Shown here one piece after another: positions 60,531-64,000 of a stretch of 64,000 bases of DNA. The notes beneath the pieces were generated by a model. The model was not told the DNA's origin, did not search any database, and saw only the letters and a list, made by a program, of their open reading frames with translations. Origin of the DNA: RGIG5612 sp045598285 (GTDB taxonomy: Bacteria; Bacillota; Clostridia; Lachnospirales; Lachnospiraceae); assembly GCA_045598285.1 (NCBI GenBank), contig JAZLLU010000011.1, positions 42,928-106,927 of the forward strand, written 5' to 3'. The stretch's first letter is position 1, and every line of letters begins with the position of its first letter. The position numbers were made by a program, and so were the translations under genes.

Positions 60531-61859
60531 ATGGAGTACACTAAGTCTGAAATTAAAAAAATAATTAAAGATGAAGACATCAAGTTTATTCGTCTGCAAT
60601 TTGCTGACATCTTTGGTGTTCTAAAAAGTGTTTCCATTACTCCTTCCCAGCTTGACAAAGCACTGGACGACAAGATTATGTTTGATGGTTCTTCTGTTGA
60701 TGGTTTTGTAAGAATAGAAGAAAGCGATATGCGTCTTGTTCCAGACATCAAAACTTTTCTTATTCATCCATGGGATCAAGAAAATGGCAAAGTTGCAAGA
60801 ATTATTTGTGACGTTTATAGGGGCGACGAGCCTTTTGAAGGCGACCCTAGATATATATTAAAAAAGGCAATAAAAAAAGCTAAAGATAAAGGATTTACTT
60901 TTTATGTTGGCCCAGAGTGCGAGTTTTATTTATTTGAAACTGATGAAAAAAACAGACCAATAATTGATACTGTTTATGATCAGGGAGAATATTTTGAAGT
61001 TGGTGCTAACGATGTTGGTGAGGATGCTAGAAAAGATATTGTACTTGCACTTGAAAAAATGGGATTTGAGATTGAGGCTTCTCATCATGAATGTGGCCCT
61101 TCTCAACATGAAATTGATTTTAAATATGATGAGGCTTTAAAAGCAGCCGATAACATAATTACTTTCAAATATGCTGTTAAAAAAATGGCAGCAAAACATA
61201 AATTATATGCAAGCTTTCTTCCTAAACCATTATATGGTGAGGCAGGAAATGGAATGCATCTTAATATGTCATTAATGAAAAACGGAAAGAATGCTTTTGT
61301 TGATGAAAAAAATTCTAAAGGTCTTTCAAAAACAGCGTATTCTTTCATGGCTGGAATTATGAAACATATTGATGCTATGGCGCTTATTACAAATCCAATC
61401 ATAAATTCTTATAAAAGATTTGTACCAGATTTTGAAGCGCCTATGTATATTGCATGGTCTTTGCAAAACCGATCTCCTCTAATTAGGGTGCCTTCAAGCA
61501 GGGGACAGTCGACGAGGATAGAGCTTAGAAATCCTGATCCTTCTGCCAATCCGTACCTTGCTTTGGCGGCATGCCTAGAGGCTGGCCTAGACGGTATTGA
61601 AAATAAAATGACCCCTCCATCTCCAGTAGACAAAAACATTTTTGAAATGAGTAAGAGAGAAATCACTCGTTCAGGAATTAAAACTCTTCCACTAAATATG
61701 TTTGAAGCTATTGGCAAGATTGAGAAAGACAAAGTAATACTTGATGTTTTAGGAAGTCATATAGCAGAAAGATATATTAGTGCTAAGAAATTAGAATGGA
61801 ATGAATATTCGCATCAAGTAAGTGATTGGGAAATGAAACATTATCTTTTAAAATATTAG
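60531..61859 (+). CDS. glnA: Glutamine synthetase, type I alpha
   Basis: ATP-dependent amination of glutamate, dodecamer in the cytoplasm. 442 residues, the short Gram-positive GSI-alpha length without the adenylylation-loop insertion. FADIFGVLKSV, KIMFDGSSVDGFVRIEESDMRLVPD, GPECEFYLFE, EIEASHHECGPSQHEIDFKY, GNGMHLNMSL, NSYKRFVPDFEAPMYIAWS and ELRNPDPSANPYLALAACLEAG hold the expected metal and substrate residues. The Arg in GFVRIEESD corresponds to the feedback-inhibition Arg62 of Bacillus. Monocistronic. Confidence 0.96.
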   Translation: MEYTKSEIKKIIKDEDIKFIRLQFADIFGVLKSVSITPSQLDKALDDKIMFDGSSVDGFVRIEESDMRLVPDIKTFLIHPWDQENGKVARIICDVYRGDEPFEGDPRYILKKAIKKAKDKGFTFYVGPECEFYLFETDEKNRPIIDTVYDQGEYFEVGANDVGEDARKDIVLALEKMGFEIEASHHECGPSQHEIDFKYDEALKAADNIITFKYAVKKMAAKHKLYASFLPKPLYGEAGNGMHLNMSLMKNGKNAFVDEKNSKGLSKTAYSFMAGIMKHIDAMALITNPIINSYKRFVPDFEAPMYIAWSLQNRSPLIRVPSSRGQSTRIELRNPDPSANPYLALAACLEAGLDGIENKMTPPSPVDKNIFEMSKREITRSGIKTLPLNMFEAIGKIEKDKVILDVLGSHIAERYISAKKLEWNEYSHQVSDWEMKHYLLKY

Positions 61860-61914
61860 TGCTTTCTGGTGCATAGGAACGCTTCTAGCGACAACCCAGC
61901 ACCTTCTATATATG

Positions 61915-61945
61915 AAAAATCTCCTGCCCGTTGGCAGGAGTTTTT
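61915..61945. terminator. Bidirectional terminator between glnA and asnS
   Basis: CTCCTGCC and GGCAGGAG form an 8 bp stem around CGTT, with AAAAAT on the left and TTTTT on the right, serving both convergent genes. Confidence 0.9.
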
Positions 61946-61983
61946 AATTGAAATTATTTTTAATAAAATTATCTTCGTTGACT

Positions 61984-63372
61984 TTATATAAGTTTGCCAG
62001 CACAACGAGGGTAGAGTTCAACGTCTCTTATGTTGCTGATTCCTGTTACATACATAATAAGTCTTTCAAAACCTAGACCAAAGCCAGAGTGCTTAACTGA
62101 GCCATAGCGACGAAGGTCTAAATAGTTTTTATAATCATCGAGGTTAAGACCAAGTTCTTTAATTCTAGCTTCTAGTAAGTCTTTTCTTTCTTCTCTTTGG
62201 CTTCCGCCTATAAGCTCGCCTACACCAGGTACTAGCATATCTGCTGCAGCAACAGTTTTTCCATCTTCGTTCATGCGCATATAGAAAGCTTTGATATCTT
62301 TTGGATAGTCATAAACGAAAGTAGGTTTTTTATAAATCTTTTCTGTAAGGAATCTTTCATGTTCCGTTTGCAAATCAATTCCCCATTCAACAGGAAATTC
62401 AAATTCGTCATTATGCTGTTTTAATATTTCAACTGCTTCGGTGTAACTTACACGAGCAAATTCAGAATCTACTAAGTTGCTTAGTTTTGACAAAAGTTCT
62501 TTATCATAAAAATTATTGAAGAAGTTAAGTTCTTCGGGACATGTATCTAAAAGATGCTTAACTACATATTTAATCATAGCTTCGGCACATTCCATATCAT
62601 CTTCTAAATCGGCAAAAGCCATCTCAGGTTCAAGCATCCAAAACTCTGCTGCATGGCGTTGCGTATTAGAATTTTCTGCACGGAAAGTTGGACCGAAAGT
62701 ATAAACTTTTCCGAAGGCAAGAGCAAAACTTTCAGCTTCTAACTGACCTGAAACAGTAAGGTTTGTTTCTTGGCCAAAGAAGTCCTGGCTAAAATCAACT
62801 TTTCCATCTTCTGTCAAAGGAGGGTTAAGTGGGTCAAGAGTTGTAACTCTAAACATTTCACCAGCACCTTCGCAATCACTACCTGTGATTAAAGGTGTAT
62901 GCACATACACAAAGTTATTTTCATTAAAGAATTTATGAAGAGCGTATGCAGCTTCGCTGCGAACTCTAAATACAGCACTAAAAGTATTTGAACGAGAACG
63001 AAGATGCGGTATTGTTCTTAAAAATTCTAGTGTGTGACGTTTCTTTTGAAGAGGGTAGTCACTTTCGCATATGCCTTCGATTTTTACTTCCTTTGCATGT
63101 ACTTCTAAAGGCTGTTTTGCATCTGGGGTCAAAACAATTTCGCCGTTAACTATTACGCTAGTTCCAACCGAAAGGTTTGCTAACTCCTTAAAATTATTAA
63201 AAGCTGCTGCATCAATTATTATCTGTAAATTTGCAAAGCAACTACCATCATTGATCTCTAAAAAGCCTACGTTTTTAGATTCACGTGATGTTTTAACCCA
63301 TCCAGCAATAGTAACTTGACTACCGTTTTCAGGTGCATCCTTAAAAAGTTTAACAATTTCAGTGCGTTTCAT
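61984..63372 (-). CDS. asnS: Asparaginyl-tRNA synthetase
   Basis: Class IIb synthetase, 462 residues. The OB-fold anticodon domain (VTIAGWVKTSRESKNVGFLEINDGSC, 19-44) is followed by motif 2 (TFRAENSNTQRHAAEFWMLEPEMAFADLEDD) and motif 3 (GLGFERLIMYVTGISNIRDVELYPR). The NTQRHAAEFWMLEPE stretch and the lack of the AspRS GAD insertion indicate AsnRS rather than AspRS. Full length. GAAGGAAA lies before its ATG. Confidence 0.96.
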   Translation of the reverse strand: MKRTEIVKLFKDAPENGSQVTIAGWVKTSRESKNVGFLEINDGSCFANLQIIIDAAAFNNFKELANLSVGTSVIVNGEIVLTPDAKQPLEVHAKEVKIEGICESDYPLQKKRHTLEFLRTIPHLRSRSNTFSAVFRVRSEAAYALHKFFNENNFVYVHTPLITGSDCEGAGEMFRVTTLDPLNPPLTEDGKVDFSQDFFGQETNLTVSGQLEAESFALAFGKVYTFGPTFRAENSNTQRHAAEFWMLEPEMAFADLEDDMECAEAMIKYVVKHLLDTCPEELNFFNNFYDKELLSKLSNLVDSEFARVSYTEAVEILKQHNDEFEFPVEWGIDLQTEHERFLTEKIYKKPTFVYDYPKDIKAFYMRMNEDGKTVAAADMLVPGVGELIGGSQREERKDLLEARIKELGLNLDDYKNYLDLRRYGSVKHSGFGLGFERLIMYVTGISNIRDVELYPRCAGKLI

Positions 63373-63403
63373 AAGAGTTTCCTTCTTTCAAAAATTTCAT
63401 ATC

Positions 63404-63432
63404 ATTATATATTATTTGCATTTTTCCTTCAA
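63404..63432 (-). promoter_or_regulatory. asnS promoter
   Basis: On the minus strand TTGAAG (63432-63427), 17 bp, TATAAT (63409-63404), 31 bp before the start codon. Confidence 0.7.
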
Positions 63433-63523
63433 TAGTTAGTGGGGGAATGTGGCCAGAGAAAATAGTTGGACATTGTAGAAGTTTCACTTACATCTAGATT
63501 ATGTAATAAAAGAATTAAAAATG

Positions 63524-63552
63524 TTTAAATACACAATATATAGTGGTATAAT
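63524..63552 (+). promoter_or_regulatory. Promoter of the wall-anchored protein gene
   Basis: TATAAT (63547-63552) with TGG before it (extended -10); the -35 TTTAAA is weak at 17 bp. Confidence 0.55.
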
Positions 63553-63591
63553 AAACCATAATGTACTAAATCATAATTAGAGGTGAATACA

Positions 63592-64000
63592 ATGAAAAAG
63601 AAAGTGCTTCGTTTATTTATAGCTTTTATGACGGTGATTTGTCTTACAATACCGTTTGCTTTTGTAAGCTTTGCAAAAGGTTCGTTAGGTTATGAAGTAG
63701 AACAAAACGTTGAAGTAGATAATGACAATAATAATATTACAGTTACTTTAGCTGTTAAGAGTACAAGGGAAATAAATGTACTTTCAGATTTAAAACTTAA
63801 GAACGAAGTTCCAGAAGGATATGAATTAAAGAAACAAGGAACAGGTGAGATAAGTGTTGAAGAATTAGCATATGCAGACGGGCCAATCAAACTAACAACA
63901 ACTTTTGTTCCAAAGACTAATCCTAAAACGGGAGATAACAATTCTTTATTCTTAATAATTGGAATCATTGTTTTAAGTGGATCACTTATAGCTGTTTTAA
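63592..64000 (+). CDS. Secreted protein with NPKTG wall-sorting signal (partial, runs off window)
   Basis: 136 residues are visible. Signal peptide 1-28 (MKKKVLRLFIAFMTVICLTI..., ending VSFA). A mature domain of only about 80 residues follows. The C-terminus has NPKTGD (Asn110 to Asp115), then a hydrophobic segment LFLIIGIIVLSGSLIAVL. This is the layout of a sortase substrate, with Asn in place of the Leu of LPXTG; the positive tail would lie beyond the window. AGAGGTG is 8 bp before the ATG. No homologous function is recognised. Confidence 0.82.
   Translation, partial: MKKKVLRLFIAFMTVICLTIPFAFVSFAKGSLGYEVEQNVEVDNDNNNITVTLAVKSTREINVLSDLKLKNEVPEGYELKKQGTGEISVEELAYADGPIKLTTTFVPKTNPKTGDNNSLFLIIGIIVLSGSLIAVL

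Noticed and set aside
61866..61910. preQ1-like or other riboswitch after glnA
   Set aside because: TTCTAGCGACAACCC resembles part of a preQ1-I loop, but it is 3' of glnA, lacks the A-rich tail and has no downstream gene in that direction.

Overview
The window looks like a low-GC Firmicute chromosome, most likely class Clostridia (Lachnospirales or a relative). I base this on the AT-rich coding sequence, strong Shine-Dalgarno sites, sigma-A type promoters, TTG and GTG starts, a purine riboswitch in front of xpt, two LCP proteins, GSI-alpha glutamine synthetase and an NPKTG-type wall-sorting signal. No rRNA, complete insertion sequence or CRISPR array is visible. The genus cannot be read from the sequence.

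Region 1 (1-21.9 kb, + strand) is a capsule or exopolysaccharide operon that is already under way at the left edge. It holds a priming sugar-phosphate transferase, an aldolase/dehydrogenase/asparagine-synthase-like trio, the UDP-GlcNAc dehydrogenase plus C4-epimerase pair expected to make UDP-HexNAc uronic acids, a TupA-like ATP-grasp ligase, LicD, nine glycosyltransferases, two hexapeptide acyltransferases, an EpsG/Wzy polymerase and a Wzx flippase. Most genes overlap or nearly touch. Three of its distal genes carry G7-G8 runs, which are candidate phase-variable tracts.

Region 2 (21.9-26.0 kb) is an accessory patch of unrelated small modules. It has two broken vanZ copies, a toxin-antitoxin pair whose GNAT toxin has an in-frame stop, a BRO/antirepressor-like gene, and a PD-(D/E)XK-like nuclease gene with foreign-looking codon use. 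They are separated by four related long-loop hairpin repeats (R1-R4).

Region 3 (26.0-33.2 kb) holds an LCP glycopolymer transferase, then a purine-salvage operon. A guanine/xanthine-type riboswitch with an unusual P2/L2 precedes xpt and a BMP-family nucleoside ABC transporter (lipoprotein, fused double ATPase, two permeases).

Region 4 (33.3-47.3 kb) is a second glycan operon: UDP-galactopyranose mutase, two of the three UDP-L-FucNAc enzymes (CapF, CapG), glycosyltransferases including a tandem double-GT8 protein, two large multi-spanning membrane proteins, a second flippase and a second LCP protein.

Region 5 (47.4-64.0 kb) is mostly housekeeping: an HtrA-like protease, a ClpX with a long linker, seven tRNA genes (one single, six in an array), an rRNA methyltransferase, a secreted papain-like protease, an ITPase, a minus-strand operon (lysoplasmalogenase, RNase H, ABC transporter), a PTS_IIC-type membrane protein, glnA with a structured leader, asnS, and the start of a wall-anchored protein.

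The window therefore pairs two separate surface-glycan systems, each with its own flippase and a nearby LCP ligase, with cell-envelope quality-control genes. All assignments are by reading motifs; no database search was possible.
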